This document shows, one piece after another, positions 6,581-15,400 of a stretch of 64,000 nucleotides of DNA (positions are counted from its first letter, which is position 1; each line of letters opens with the position of its first letter). This DNA is from Magnetospira sp. Its GTDB lineage: Bacteria; Pseudomonadota; Alphaproteobacteria; Rhodospirillales; Magnetospiraceae. A program made the translations under genes and the position numbers. The notes under the pieces are model-generated. The model did no database searches, was not told the origin of the DNA, and saw only the letters and a list, made by a program, of their open reading frames with translations. The DNA lies in NCBI GenBank assembly GCA_028282245.1, contig JANQIL010000027.1, positions 1 through 64,000 of the forward strand, in the 5' to 3' direction.

Positions 6581-9343
6581 ATGGACGACCTGCTCAGCGA
6601 ATTCCTGACCGAGACCGCGGAAAGCCTGGCGGTTCTCGACGTCGAACTGGTCAAGTTCGAACAGAACCCGAACGATACCGCGATCCTGGGCAACATTTTC
6701 AGACTGGTTCACACCATCAAGGGGACCTGCGGGTTCCTTGGCCTGCCGCGTCTGGAAAAAGTGGCCCATGCCGGCGAGAACGTGCTCGGCCGGTTCCGCG
6801 ACGGAAGCCTGGAGGTGACTCCCGAGGCGGTGACCCTGATCCTGCAATGCATCGACACCATTCGTGATCTGCTGGGGGCCCTCGAGGCGACCGAGCAGGA
6901 GCCGGAGGGGAATGACGCCGAGCTGATCGCCAGCCTCAACGCGATGTCGGAAGGCGGCAACGCGGCGGTGTCCGAGGCCGCGCCGCCGGCCGACGACGGG
7001 TCCGCGAGCGGAGGGCCGGTTCTGGACGACGACGGGTTCCCGGTGGCCGCCGAGCTGCTGGCCGAGGTCGAGGCGGCCGAGGCGGCCGGCGTGCGGCCGG
7101 CGACGGAAGCCGAGATCGCCGCCGCGATGGCCGAGGAATCGGCCGCCGAGGCGGCAGCGGAGTCCCTGGAGCCCCCGGAACCGAGTCCGCAGGCGGCCAA
7201 GGTGCCGGCAAAGGCCGCCGCTGCGGCGCCGGCCAAGACCGAGCCGGTGGCGGCCAAGGAATCCTCCGTCGCCTCGCAGACCATCCGCGTCAACGTGGAA
7301 CTGCTGGAAAACCTGATGACCCTGGTATCGGAACTGGTGCTCACCCGCAACCAGCTCCTACAGATGGTGAGGGGTCGCGACGATTCCGAATTCGCCGTTC
7401 CGTTGCAGCGCTTGAGCCACATCACGACCGATCTTCAGGAGGGCGTGATGAAGACCCGGATGCAGCCGATCGGCAACGCCTGGGCCAAGTTGCCGCGTAT
7501 CGTGCGCGACCTGGCGATCGAAATGAACAAGAAGATCGACCTCCAGATGCTGGGCGCGGAGACCGAACTGGACCGCCAGGTGCTGGAGCTGATCAAGGAT
7601 CCGCTGACCCACATGGTCCGCAACTCGGGTGATCACGGCCTGGAAACCACCGCCGACCGCGTGGCGGCCGGCAAGCCGGAGACCGGCACCATCACCCTGA
7701 ACGCCTTTCACGAGGGCGGCCACATCATCATCGAGATTTCCGACGACGGCAAGGGCATCAATACCGAGCGTGTCAAGCGCAAGATCATCGAGAATGGCCT
7801 GGCCACCGAGTCCGAGCTCGGCGACCTGCCGGAGCATCAGATCCACCAGTACATCTTCCGGGCCGGTTTCTCGACCGCCGAGAAGGTGACGGCGGTTTCC
7901 GGGCGCGGCGTCGGAATGGACGTGGTGCGCACCAACATCGAGAAGATCGGCGGCACCATCGAGCTCAAGTCGGCGGCCGGACGCGGTTCCACGTTCACCA
8001 TCAAGATCCCGCTGACCCTGGCCATCGTCTCGGCGCTGATCGTCGAATGCAGCCAGGAGCGGTTCGCGATCCCGCAGATCAGCGTGCTTGAACTCGTCCG
8101 CGCCTCGGCCAACTCCGAGAACGCGATCGAGGTGATCAACAACGCGCCGGTGCTCAGGCTGCGCAATCGCCTGCTGCCGCTGGTGTCGCTGCATGACCTC
8201 CTGAAACTGGGCGACAAGCGGCCGGACCTGGACGACGACGAGATGTTCATCGTGGTGACCCAGGTCGGTACCTACACCTTCGGGATCATCGTCGATCGGG
8301 TGTTCGACACCGAGGAAATCGTCGTCAAGCCGGTGGCGCCAATCCTGCGTGACATTCCGTTCTATTCCGGCAACACTATCCTCGGCGACGGCAGCGTGAT
8401 CATGATCCTTGATCCGAACGGCATTGCCGCGGCGACCGGCGAGGTGAGCATGACCGGGAGCGACAAATCCCTGGAATCCGCCGCCGTCCACGGCGCGAGT
8501 GGCGAGGAGACGACCAGCCTGCTGATTTTCCGGGCCGGTTCCGAGGAGTTGAAGGCGGTGCCGCTTGCCCTGGTGGCGCGCCTGGAGGAGATCGATCTGG
8601 GCGACGTCGAATTCTCGCACAGCCAGCCGGTGGTGCAGTATCGCGGCAAGCTGATGCCCTTGATCCCCTTCCATGTCGGTCACGTGATGGCGACCGAGGG
8701 GCGCCAGCCGATCCTGGTGTTCACCGAGCGCGAGCGCTCGATGGGCTTGGTGGTCGACGAGATCGTGGACATCGTCGAGGACGTGCTGAATCTGGAGCTG
8801 GGGGCCGAAAGCCCGGAACTGATCGGCACCGCCGTCATCAACGGCAAGTCGACCGACGTCGTGGATGCCGGTCACTTCCTGACCCAGGCCTTCGCGGACT
8901 GGTTCGGCACCTCGGAGCAGGAAGCCTTCGATTCCGGCGATCGGGTGCAGGGGCGGCGGGTGATGCTGGTCGACGACAGCCCGTTCTTCCGCAATCTCTT
9001 GACGCCGCTGCTGTCGGTCGCCGGCTACCGGGTGACCTCGGCCGAGACCGCCGAGGAGGCGCTCAAGGTCCTGCAGGACGGCGCGGTGTTCGACGCCATT
9101 ATCAGCGACATCGAAATGCCCGGCATGAACGGCTTCGAGCTCACCCGTACCCTGCGAGCGGATCCGCGCTGGGAAAACCTGCCGGTGATCGCCTTGTCGT
9201 CGCATGCCACGGACCGTGATTTCGAAATGGGCCGGGAAGTCGGGTTCACCGACTACGTGGCGAAGTTCGACCGCGACGCGCTGGTTCAGACACTCAACCA
9301 GACCTTGATGATGGTGACCGGGGAGGAACAGCGGCGCGGGTAG
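6581..9343 (+). CDS. cheA: Hybrid chemotaxis histidine kinase CheA (HPt-kinase-CheW-CheW-REC)
   Basis: A 920-residue kinase that phosphorylates CheY and CheB in response to chemoreceptors. Order: HPt domain with phospho-His near residue 44 (RLVHTIKGTCGFLG); a long Ala/Glu/Pro-rich linker (about 110-225) with no clear P2 domain; dimerisation and catalytic domains (ELVLTRNQLL, MVRNSGDHGLE, SDDGKGI, GRGVGMDVV); a first CheW-like domain (ALIVECSQERFAIPQ); a second CheW-like domain (LLIFRAGSEELKAVPLALV); and a C-terminal receiver (VMLVDDSPFF, ISDIEMPGMNG) with its phosphorylatable Asp. ATG 6581 follows GAGGGGA. It heads cheY-cheB-cheR. No separate cheW and no receptor gene are present in the window, so the built-in CheW domains and receptors elsewhere must complete the signalling unit. 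Confidence 0.95.
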   Translation: MDDLLSEFLTETAESLAVLDVELVKFEQNPNDTAILGNIFRLVHTIKGTCGFLGLPRLEKVAHAGENVLGRFRDGSLEVTPEAVTLILQCIDTIRDLLGALEATEQEPEGNDAELIASLNAMSEGGNAAVSEAAPPADDGSASGGPVLDDDGFPVAAELLAEVEAAEAAGVRPATEAEIAAAMAEESAAEAAAESLEPPEPSPQAAKVPAKAAAAAPAKTEPVAAKESSVASQTIRVNVELLENLMTLVSELVLTRNQLLQMVRGRDDSEFAVPLQRLSHITTDLQEGVMKTRMQPIGNAWAKLPRIVRDLAIEMNKKIDLQMLGAETELDRQVLELIKDPLTHMVRNSGDHGLETTADRVAAGKPETGTITLNAFHEGGHIIIEISDDGKGINTERVKRKIIENGLATESELGDLPEHQIHQYIFRAGFSTAEKVTAVSGRGVGMDVVRTNIEKIGGTIELKSAAGRGSTFTIKIPLTLAIVSALIVECSQERFAIPQISVLELVRASANSENAIEVINNAPVLRLRNRLLPLVSLHDLLKLGDKRPDLDDDEMFIVVTQVGTYTFGIIVDRVFDTEEIVVKPVAPILRDIPFYSGNTILGDGSVIMILDPNGIAAATGEVSMTGSDKSLESAAVHGASGEETTSLLIFRAGSEELKAVPLALVARLEEIDLGDVEFSHSQPVVQYRGKLMPLIPFHVGHVMATEGRQPILVFTERERSMGLVVDEIVDIVEDVLNLELGAESPELIGTAVINGKSTDVVDAGHFLTQAFADWFGTSEQEAFDSGDRVQGRRVMLVDDSPFFRNLLTPLLSVAGYRVTSAETAEEALKVLQDGAVFDAIISDIEMPGMNGFELTRTLRADPRWENLPVIALSSHATDRDFEMGREVGFTDYVAKFDRDALVQTLNQTLMMVTGEEQRRG

Positions 9344-9378
9344 TCGAACGGGGATGACAAATCAGGCAAACACGTGCA

Positions 9379-9387
9379 TATAGAATG
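9379..9387 (+). promoter_or_regulatory. Possible -10 element before cheY
   Basis: TATAGAAT lies in the 144-bp gap between cheA and cheY, a gap long enough for an internal promoter in an otherwise tightly packed cluster. No convincing -35 box was picked out. GAGGGGTG just before the cheY ATG serves as ribosome-binding site. Confidence 0.25.
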
Positions 9388-9487
9388 TTGTCTGTCGTCA
9401 CATCCAGAGGTCGTCGTGCCGTCTTGCAACGTGGCCTGCGGGTGGCGTCTGTGCCGCGCCGCAACCCGCAACGAGGGGTGAAGCAAT

Positions 9488-9853
9488 ATGAAATCGTGTT
9501 TGATCGTCGATGACTCCAAGGTCATTCGGATGGTTGCAAGCAAGATCATGAACGAGCTCGAGTTCAAGCCCATCGAGGCGGCCGACGGCCAGGAAGCCCT
9601 CGACGCGTGCCTGAAGGCGTTGCCCGACGCGGTGCTGCTGGACTGGAACATGCCGGTGATGAGCGGCATCGAGTTTTTGCGGGCATTGCGCAAGCTGCCG
9701 GGCGGAGACCAGCCGGTGGTCGTCTTCTGCACGACGGAAAACGACATCACGCATATCCAGGAGGCCATGGAGGCGGGAGCCAACGAATACATCATGAAGC
9801 CGTTCGATAGCGAAATTATTCAGGCTAAGTTTGCCCAGGTCGGTCTGCTATAA
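9488..9853 (+). CDS. cheY: CheY-type single-domain response regulator
   Basis: 121 residues, receiver domain only. It has the acidic pocket (LIVDDSK), the phosphorylation site Asp52 (LLDWNMPVMSG), Thr in CTTEND and Lys104 in IMKPFD. Phosphorylated by CheA, it binds the flagellar switch to alter rotation. It sits between cheA and cheB. No output domain is present. Confidence 0.95.
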   Translation: MKSCLIVDDSKVIRMVASKIMNELEFKPIEAADGQEALDACLKALPDAVLLDWNMPVMSGIEFLRALRKLPGGDQPVVVFCTTENDITHIQEAMEAGANEYIMKPFDSEIIQAKFAQVGLL

Positions 9854-9880
9854 ACGCATCGGGACGGATTTACATCGGGT

Positions 9881-11089
9881 TTGCATGACGTGGCGCAATT
9901 CAAGGACATCCCTTCAAACGGCGTGAATGCCGGAGACCCCACCCGGGTCATGGTCGTTGACGATTCCGCGGTGGTGCGTGGTCTCGTCTCGCGCATCCTG
10001 GAGGAAGATTCGGCGGTCCGGGTGATCGCCTCGGTCAGCAACGGGGAACAGGCGATCCGCCAGCTCGACAAGTCGGATGTCGAGGTGGTGGTCCTGGACA
10101 TTGAAATGCCCGTCATGGACGGCCTGACCGCGCTGCCCAAGCTGATCGAGCGGAACCCGGCGCTCCAGGTCATCATGGCCTCGACCCTGACCAAGCGGAA
10201 CGCGGAAATCTCCCTGCGCGCCCTGGAATCCGGCGCCGCCGATTACGTGCCGAAGCCGACCTCGGGACGGGAGATCAACGCCGACGGCGAATTCCGCCGC
10301 GAGATTCTGTCCAAGGTGAAATCCCTCGGCGAGGCCTATCGCCGCCATGCCGAAAGCCGTCGCCCGGCCAAGAAGCCGGGCGGTACCTTCGCCCGGCGAT
10401 CCGATCCCGTCGCGCGCGGCGCGACGGGCGCGACCACCGTCACCGCGCGGCGCCGCACGTCGGCCGGCCATTCGACCGAATTCACGTTGCGCGATCCGAG
10501 CCGAGAAAAGCCGGAAATCGTTGCCATCGGAAGCTCGACCGGAGGCCCGCAGGCGCTGTTCGCGGTTTTGAAGGGTCTGCGGGGCGGCCTGCGGCTGCCG
10601 GTGGTCATCACGCAGCACATGCCGGCCACCTTCACGACCATTCTGGCCGAGCATATCCAGCGAATGACCGGATGGGAGGCTTCCGAGGCGTCCGATGGCG
10701 ATCTGGTGGTTGCCGGCAAGGTGCTGTTGGCACCGGGCGGCTACCATATGCTGGTTGCAAAAAAGGGCTCGCAGAAGGTCGCTCGTATCACCCAGACCCC
10801 GCCGGAGAACTTCTGCCGGCCGGCGGTCGATCCTCTGTTTCGAAGCGTGGCCACGGTTTACGGGCCGCGCGCCTTGGCCGTTGTGCTGACCGGCATGGGT
10901 TCCGACGGCACCGAGGGCGGCAAGGCGGTGATCGACGGCGGCGGCACGGTGGTCGCGCAGGACGAGGCGACCAGCGTCGTCTGGGGCATGCCGGGCGCCG
11001 CGGCGTCCGCCGGGGTGTGCAGCGCCGTGCTGCCGGTCGGCGACCTCGCGCCGCACATCATCCGACTCGTCAACAGGGGGCCCCGATGA
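9881..11089 (+). CDS. cheB: Chemotaxis protein-glutamate methylesterase CheB
   Basis: Removes methyl groups from receptor glutamates to reset chemotaxis. An N-terminal receiver with Asp near residue 73 (VVVLDIEMPVMDG) is joined by a basic linker (about 150-205) to the methylesterase domain, which shows the catalytic Ser in GSSTGGPQA, the His in TQHMPATFT and the Asp in GMGSDGTEGG. The frame starts at a TTG (9881); a GTG at 9890 is an alternative and neither has a strong ribosome-binding site. The stop overlaps the cheR ATG (ATGA at 11086-11089), indicating translational coupling. Confidence 0.95.
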   Translation: MHDVAQFKDIPSNGVNAGDPTRVMVVDDSAVVRGLVSRILEEDSAVRVIASVSNGEQAIRQLDKSDVEVVVLDIEMPVMDGLTALPKLIERNPALQVIMASTLTKRNAEISLRALESGAADYVPKPTSGREINADGEFRREILSKVKSLGEAYRRHAESRRPAKKPGGTFARRSDPVARGATGATTVTARRRTSAGHSTEFTLRDPSREKPEIVAIGSSTGGPQALFAVLKGLRGGLRLPVVITQHMPATFTTILAEHIQRMTGWEASEASDGDLVVAGKVLLAPGGYHMLVAKKGSQKVARITQTPPENFCRPAVDPLFRSVATVYGPRALAVVLTGMGSDGTEGGKAVIDGGGTVVAQDEATSVVWGMPGAAASAGVCSAVLPVGDLAPHIIRLVNRGPR

Positions 11090-12000
11090 AGCCAGCCGAT
11101 TTCGAATTCATGGCGGCGATGCTCAAGAGCGAGTCCGGCTTGGTGATTGGCACCGACAAGATCTACCTTCTGGAAAGCCGCCTGATGCCGGTCGCCCGCA
11201 AGAAGGGCATGAAGGATCTTGAGGACCTGATCGCCAACCTCCGCAGCCGGCGCGATCCGCGCCTGCTGAAGGACGTAACCGAGGCGATGACCACCAACGA
11301 ATCGTTTTTCTTCCGCGATATCAAGCCATTCGATCTGTTCCGCGACGTTATCCTGCCGCAGATGATCGAGGCTCGGGCGGCCAAGAAATCATTGCGTATC
11401 TGGTGCGCCGCCGCGTCGAGCGGTCAGGAACCCTATTCCCTCGCCATGATCGTCAAGGAGGCCTCGGCCCGGATGGCGGGATGGAGAATCGAGATCGTCG
11501 GCACCGACATCTCGACCGAGATGCTGGAAAAGGCCAAGGCGGGCATCTATTCGCAGTTCGAGGTGCAGCGCGGCCTGCCGATCCAGATGCTGGTCAAGTA
11601 CTTCAAGAAAGACGAGGAGTCCTGGCGGATCGATCCGGCGCTGCGGGCGATGGTTCAGTTCCGGGAGTTCAACTTGTTGCGCGACCTCAAGGCGCTCGGC
11701 CAGTTCGACGTCGTGTTCTGCCGCAACGTGTTGATCTATTTCGATCAGGCGACCAAGGGCCAGGTGCTGGAGGGGATCAGCCGGCAGATGCCGTCCGACG
11801 GCGTGCTGTTCCTGGGTGGCGCCGAGACGGTGCTCGGCATCTCCGACCGCTTCAAGCCATTGCCCGGCTATCGCGGGGTCTACGGACTGAGCGACGGCCC
11901 CGGCGCGGCCCCGGCGGCAGGCGCGCCGCCTGGGCCGGCCGCCCCGACGGCGGGTACCCGGCCGTTGCCCGGAAAGCCGGCCTTCCCGACCAAGCGATGA
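11086..12000 (+). CDS. cheR: Chemotaxis protein methyltransferase CheR
   Basis: S-adenosylmethionine-dependent methyltransferase acting on receptor glutamates. The N-terminal helical domain (TNESFFFRDIKPFDLF) and the SAM-binding pattern WCAAASSGQEPYSLAM, VGTDIS and FCRNVLIYF are all visible in 304 residues. The last 35 residues are a Pro/Ala/Gly-rich tail without family similarity. Translationally coupled to cheB by a 4-bp overlap. It converges with ctrA 24 bp downstream. Confidence 0.95.
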   Translation: MKPADFEFMAAMLKSESGLVIGTDKIYLLESRLMPVARKKGMKDLEDLIANLRSRRDPRLLKDVTEAMTTNESFFFRDIKPFDLFRDVILPQMIEARAAKKSLRIWCAAASSGQEPYSLAMIVKEASARMAGWRIEIVGTDISTEMLEKAKAGIYSQFEVQRGLPIQMLVKYFKKDEESWRIDPALRAMVQFREFNLLRDLKALGQFDVVFCRNVLIYFDQATKGQVLEGISRQMPSDGVLFLGGAETVLGISDRFKPLPGYRGVYGLSDGPGAAPAAGAPPGPAAPTAGTRPLPGKPAFPTKR

Positions 12001-12024
12001 AGGTCTCCTGGCAAGATTAGGGGA

Positions 12025-12720
12025 CTATCCGTCCCGCTGGGCGGGAATCGGGTCGCGCAGCACGTAGCCGCGTCCCCAGACCGTCTCGATGTAGTTCTCG
12101 CCGCCGGTCGCGGTGGCGAGTTTCTTGCGCAGCTTGCAGACGAACACGTCGATGATCTTGAGTTCCGGCTCGTCGATTCCGCCGTACAGGTGATTGAGGA
12201 ACATTTCCTTGGTCAGCGTGGTGCCCTTGCGCAGCGACAGCAACTCAAGGATTCCATATTCCTTCCCCGTCAGGTGGAGCGGGTGGCCGTCCGCCTCGAC
12301 CGTCCGCGCCTCGATGTTGACGGCCAGCTTGCCGGTCCGGATCAGCGGCTGCGAATGCCCCTTCGAGCGGCGCACGATGGCCTGCAGGCGGGCCAGCAGC
12401 TCGGCCTTGTCGAACGGCTTGGTGAGGTAGTCGTCGGCCCCGTAGCCCAGCCCCTTGACCTTGTTGTCCAGCTCGGTGAGCCCGGACAGGATCAGCACCG
12501 GGGTATCGACCCGGGCGTGGCGCAGCCGCTGTAGGACCTCGTAGCCGTCGATGTCGGGCAGCATCAGATCGAGGATGATGATGTCGTAGTCGTAGATCTT
12601 GCCGATCTCCAGGCCATCCTCGCCCAGGTCGGTGGAATCGACCACCATTCCGGCCGAGCGGAGCATCAACTCGATGCTTTTCGCCATGTTCGGGTCGTCT
12701 TCGACGAGCAGCGCACGCAT
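12025..12720 (-). CDS. ctrA: Cell-cycle master response regulator CtrA
   Basis: 231 residues starting [20 protein letters not shown], almost invariant in alphaproteobacterial CtrA. The receiver domain has Asp51 ([20 protein letters not shown]); the C-terminal OmpR/PhoB-type winged helix recognises TTAA-N7-TTAA boxes ([37 protein letters not shown]). In Caulobacter it controls the cell cycle, while in Rhodospirillales it mainly activates motility genes. The frame is open upstream to 12780, but homology begins at the ATG at 12720. It is divergent from fliI, with a CtrA-box-like site between them that may give autoregulation. The usual C-terminal Ala-Ala proteolysis tag is not seen; the protein ends PAQRDG. 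Confidence 0.95.
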   Translation of the reverse strand: MRALLVEDDPNMAKSIELMLRSAGMVVDSTDLGEDGLEIGKIYDYDIIILDLMLPDIDGYEVLQRLRHARVDTPVLILSGLTELDNKVKGLGYGADDYLTKPFDKAELLARLQAIVRRSKGHSQPLIRTGKLAVNIEARTVEADGHPLHLTGKEYGILELLSLRKGTTLTKEMFLNHLYGGIDEPELKIIDVFVCKLRKKLATATGGENYIETVWGRGYVLRDPIPAQRDG

Positions 12721-12750
12721 ACAGGTTCCCATCCAGAAATCCTCCCAATG

Positions 12751-12765
12751 GTAAACACGCGTTAG
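12751..12765. promoter_or_regulatory. CtrA-box-like site between ctrA and fliI
   Basis: GTAA-N7-TTAG on the plus strand (12751-12754, 12762-12765) has the exact 7-bp spacing of the CtrA consensus TTAA-N7-TTAA with one mismatch in each half (6 of 8). It lies 30 bp upstream of the ctrA start and 72 bp upstream of fliI, where autoregulation of ctrA or activation of fliIJ would act. Confidence 0.4.
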
Positions 12766-12836
12766 GGAGTCGTCATCCATAACTTTCCAGATGTTGTGTT
12801 TTCCTGGATGATGGAGTCCGGCTTCGGAGGCCCGAC

Positions 12837-14192
12837 ATGACGCTGCATGTGGACAGCCTGATTCGCGATATCGGCCGGCTGCCGGATGCCCAGGTCTTCG
12901 GCCGGGTTTCGGGAGTCCAGGGCATGCTCGTCGAATTGGGCGGGATGCATGGCGCGCTGTCGATCGGCGACCACTGTCGAATCGTCACCCGGCGCGGCGA
13001 CCGGGTGATCTGCGAGGTGATCGGCTTCCGGGCCGGCAAGGCGTTGCTGATGCCGTTCGGCGGCCTGAGCGGCGTATCGCTCGGATGCCGGGCCGAACTG
13101 GGAGCCAGCGAGCCGGTGATCTACCCGGACGGTGGCTGGCTCGGCCGGGTGATCGATGCGTTCGGCGAGCCGATCGACGGTGGCGGGCCGCTGCCGACCG
13201 GGCACCGCGCCTATCCGGTGCGCGGCAAGCCGCCGGCGGCCCATACCCGGGGCAGGGTCGGAACCAAGATCGACCTCGGGGTGCGCGCAATGAACACCTT
13301 TCTGACCTGCTGCCGGGGTCAGCGGATGGGGATTTTCTCGGGGTCCGGGGTCGGCAAGTCGAGCCTGCTGTCGATGATGGCCCGCCACACCGAGGCCGAT
13401 GTCAGCATCATCGGACTGGTCGGCGAGCGCGGCCGGGAGGCCCGCGAATTCATCGAGGACGATTTGGGCGAGGCGGGGCTGGGCCGTAGCGTGGTCGTTG
13501 TCGCGACCTCGGACGAACCGCCGCTGGCGCGCCGGCAGGCGGCCTACATGACGATGGCGGTGGCGGAATATTTCCGCGACGAGGGTCACGACGTGCTGTG
13601 CCTGATGGACAGCGTCACCCGCTTCGCCATGGCGCAGCGCGAGATCAGTCTGTCGGCCGGCGAGCCGCCGGCCAGCAAGGGCTATACCCCGACCGTGTTC
13701 GCCGAGCTTCCGCAACTGCTGGAACGGGCCGGGCCGGGGGCCGAGGGCCAGGGGACGATCAGCGGCCTGTTCACCGTGCTGGTCGAGGGGGACGATCACA
13801 ACGAGCCGGTGTCCGACGCGGTGCGCGGTATCCTGGACGGTCACGTGGTGCTGGATCGGACGATCGCCGAGCGCAACCGCTATCCGGCCATCAACGTGCT
13901 GCGCAGCGTGTCGCGGACCCTGCCGGCCTGCAACGAGGACTGGCAGAACGCTCTGATCGGACGTGCCCGGGCGCTGCTGTCCACCTACGAGGACATGTCC
14001 GAACTGATCCGTCTCGGCGCCTACCGGCGCGGCAGCGACGCCGCGGTGGACGAGGCGATCGCCCATTACCCGGCCCTGGAGGCCTTTCTGGCCCAACGCA
14101 AGGAGGAGGCGGTGAGTCTGGACGACGGATATCGCCAGTTGGCGGCGATCCTCGGCGACGACGATTCCGACGAAACGGGCGAGGAGTCATAA
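12837..14192 (+). CDS. fliI: Flagellum-specific ATPase FliI
   Basis: ATPase of the flagellar type III export apparatus, related to the F1 beta subunit. 451 residues with Walker A GSGVGKSS (about 169-176), [19 protein letters not shown], Walker B region [18 protein letters not shown] and [21 protein letters not shown] 12837 follows CGGAGG. It is directly followed by fliJ, the normal partner. No other flagellar genes are in the window. Confidence 0.97.
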   Translation: MTLHVDSLIRDIGRLPDAQVFGRVSGVQGMLVELGGMHGALSIGDHCRIVTRRGDRVICEVIGFRAGKALLMPFGGLSGVSLGCRAELGASEPVIYPDGGWLGRVIDAFGEPIDGGGPLPTGHRAYPVRGKPPAAHTRGRVGTKIDLGVRAMNTFLTCCRGQRMGIFSGSGVGKSSLLSMMARHTEADVSIIGLVGERGREAREFIEDDLGEAGLGRSVVVVATSDEPPLARRQAAYMTMAVAEYFRDEGHDVLCLMDSVTRFAMAQREISLSAGEPPASKGYTPTVFAELPQLLERAGPGAEGQGTISGLFTVLVEGDDHNEPVSDAVRGILDGHVVLDRTIAERNRYPAINVLRSVSRTLPACNEDWQNALIGRARALLSTYEDMSELIRLGAYRRGSDAAVDEAIAHYPALEAFLAQRKEEAVSLDDGYRQLAAILGDDDSDETGEES

Positions 14193-14195
14193 CCG

Positions 14196-14630
14196 ATGGC
14201 CGGCCGCGACCTGAGCGGGCTGATCCGGCTGGTCCAGCACCGGGTCGACGAGCATCGACGGACCCTTGGCCAGAAGCTGCGGGCGCTCGACGACCTGGAG
14301 GAGCAGTCGCGGCGCCTCGAGGACCGGCTGCTCGCCGAGCAGGCCGTCGCCTCGCGGGCTCCCGAGTTCGCCATCACCTATGGCGCCTTCGCCGACGGCG
14401 TGAACCTGGCCCGCGAGCAACTGTCGCAGGCCATCGCGCGGGCCGAACTGGAGGTGCGGGTGGCCCAGGACAACCTTGGCGCGGCGTACCGGGAACTGAA
14501 GACCTACGAGGAATCCCAACGATTGCGCGACGAGCGCCGGCGGCGAGACGAGGACCGGCGCGAACAGGCGCGGCTCGACGAGGTCGGCCAGACCATCGTG
14601 CGCCGGCGCGATATCGACGGCCGGACCTGA
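14196..14630 (+). CDS. fliJ: FliJ-like flagellar export chaperone
   Basis: 144 residues, almost entirely charged coiled coil (LGQKLRALDDLEEQSRRLEDR and a C-terminal Arg/Glu-rich segment), the size and character of FliJ, the stalk protein of the export ATPase. Sequence conservation in FliJ is low; the call rests on coiled coil, length and its position 3 bp after fliI. AGGAG precedes the ATG. Confidence 0.8.
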   Translation: MAGRDLSGLIRLVQHRVDEHRRTLGQKLRALDDLEEQSRRLEDRLLAEQAVASRAPEFAITYGAFADGVNLAREQLSQAIARAELEVRVAQDNLGAAYRELKTYEESQRLRDERRRRDEDRREQARLDEVGQTIVRRRDIDGRT

Positions 14631-14722
14631 GGAGCCGCGCGATCAAGCCGTCGCATGTCCCGGTACCAGGGGCGCCGGCCCCGCAAGGGTATTCCCGGAC
14701 GGCCGCTTTCCTCGTGGCGACG

Positions 14723-14737
14723 TTAATCAAATCCTAA
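14723..14737 (+). promoter_or_regulatory. CtrA-box-like site upstream of ftsB
   Basis: TTAA-N7-CTAA (14723-14726 and 14734-14737) matches the CtrA consensus in 7 of 8 positions with exact spacing. It lies 83 bp before the ftsB-like start, in the 189-bp gap after fliJ. Direct CtrA control of a division gene is an inference. Confidence 0.45.
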
Positions 14738-14819
14738 CGAAGGCCGATTCACACTGAGGACGAATCGGTCGGTGTTCGCGGCGGCGGGCCGGTGTTTCCA
14801 GGAAAGGCGGTGCGGGATC

Positions 14820-15158
14820 ATGGCGGTCGGGGCGGACGTTCGGTGGGCGCTGAAACGGATTGCCGGACCGGTGCTGGGGGCCTGTCTGGTCGGCTATTTC
14901 GCCTATCACGCGGTGCATGGCGAACGCGGCGTGCACGCCTGGATCACGCTTCGGAAGGACTTGGAGGCGACCCGCGCGATGGCCGAGGCGGTGGCCGAGG
15001 AGCGCCGCCGGTGGGAGCACAGGGTTCGGCTTCTGCGCCCGGACAGCCTCGACCCCGACCTGCTCGACGAGCGGGTCCGCGTGATGCTGAACTACGCCGA
15101 CCCGGGCGATATCGTGATCCCGCGTCCGAAATCCTCCGATGACGCGGTCGTTCGGTAA
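14820..15158 (+). CDS. ftsB: FtsB/DivIC-like septum formation initiator
   Basis: 112 residues: a short basic N-terminus, one membrane segment (about 17-30, GPVLGACLVGYFAYHAV), then a heptad-patterned coiled coil (TLRKDLEATRAMAEAVAEER) and a C-terminal LDERVRVMLNYADPGDIVI block typical of FtsB/DivIC. With FtsL and FtsQ it links early and late divisome proteins. The position immediately upstream of pdhA is conserved in Alphaproteobacteria. AGGAAAGG precedes the ATG at 14820. Confidence 0.88.
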   Translation: MAVGADVRWALKRIAGPVLGACLVGYFAYHAVHGERGVHAWITLRKDLEATRAMAEAVAEERRRWEHRVRLLRPDSLDPDLLDERVRVMLNYADPGDIVIPRPKSSDDAVVR

Positions 15159-15240
15159 GCGGCTTCCCGGAGCATGCCCGAAGTTCTCGGCGTCGAGGCC
15201 GCTCCCGCGTGTCGCAGGAGGGGCGGGTGAATCGATGCGT

Positions 15241-15400
15241 TAACCGAAAGTGTGCATCGCAGCAAATTAACCGAATCACGGTAAATGCATAAAAACATTA
15301 ATATTTGCAATATTTTATATATCGAAGTTTTTCTTGCCAAGGGGCCGCGTCGTCCCTACCTTCCGCTCAAAACAAGATCCCCAATGGAAGGAAGCGAGGC
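15241..15400 (+). promoter_or_regulatory. AT-rich promoter region of the pdh operon
   Basis: A sharply AT-rich block (about 15262-15325) sits in the 242-bp gap before pdhA. It contains a perfect dyad, AATATT-TGC-AATATT (15300-15314), next to TTTATATA, a plausible operator/-10 area. AAGGAAGCGAGG just before ATG 15401 is the ribosome-binding site. The regulator is unknown. Confidence 0.45.

Noticed and set aside
15268-15285. A possible CtrA box TTAA...GTAA upstream of pdhA
   Set aside because: The half-sites are 10 bp apart, not 7, so the spacing rules it out.
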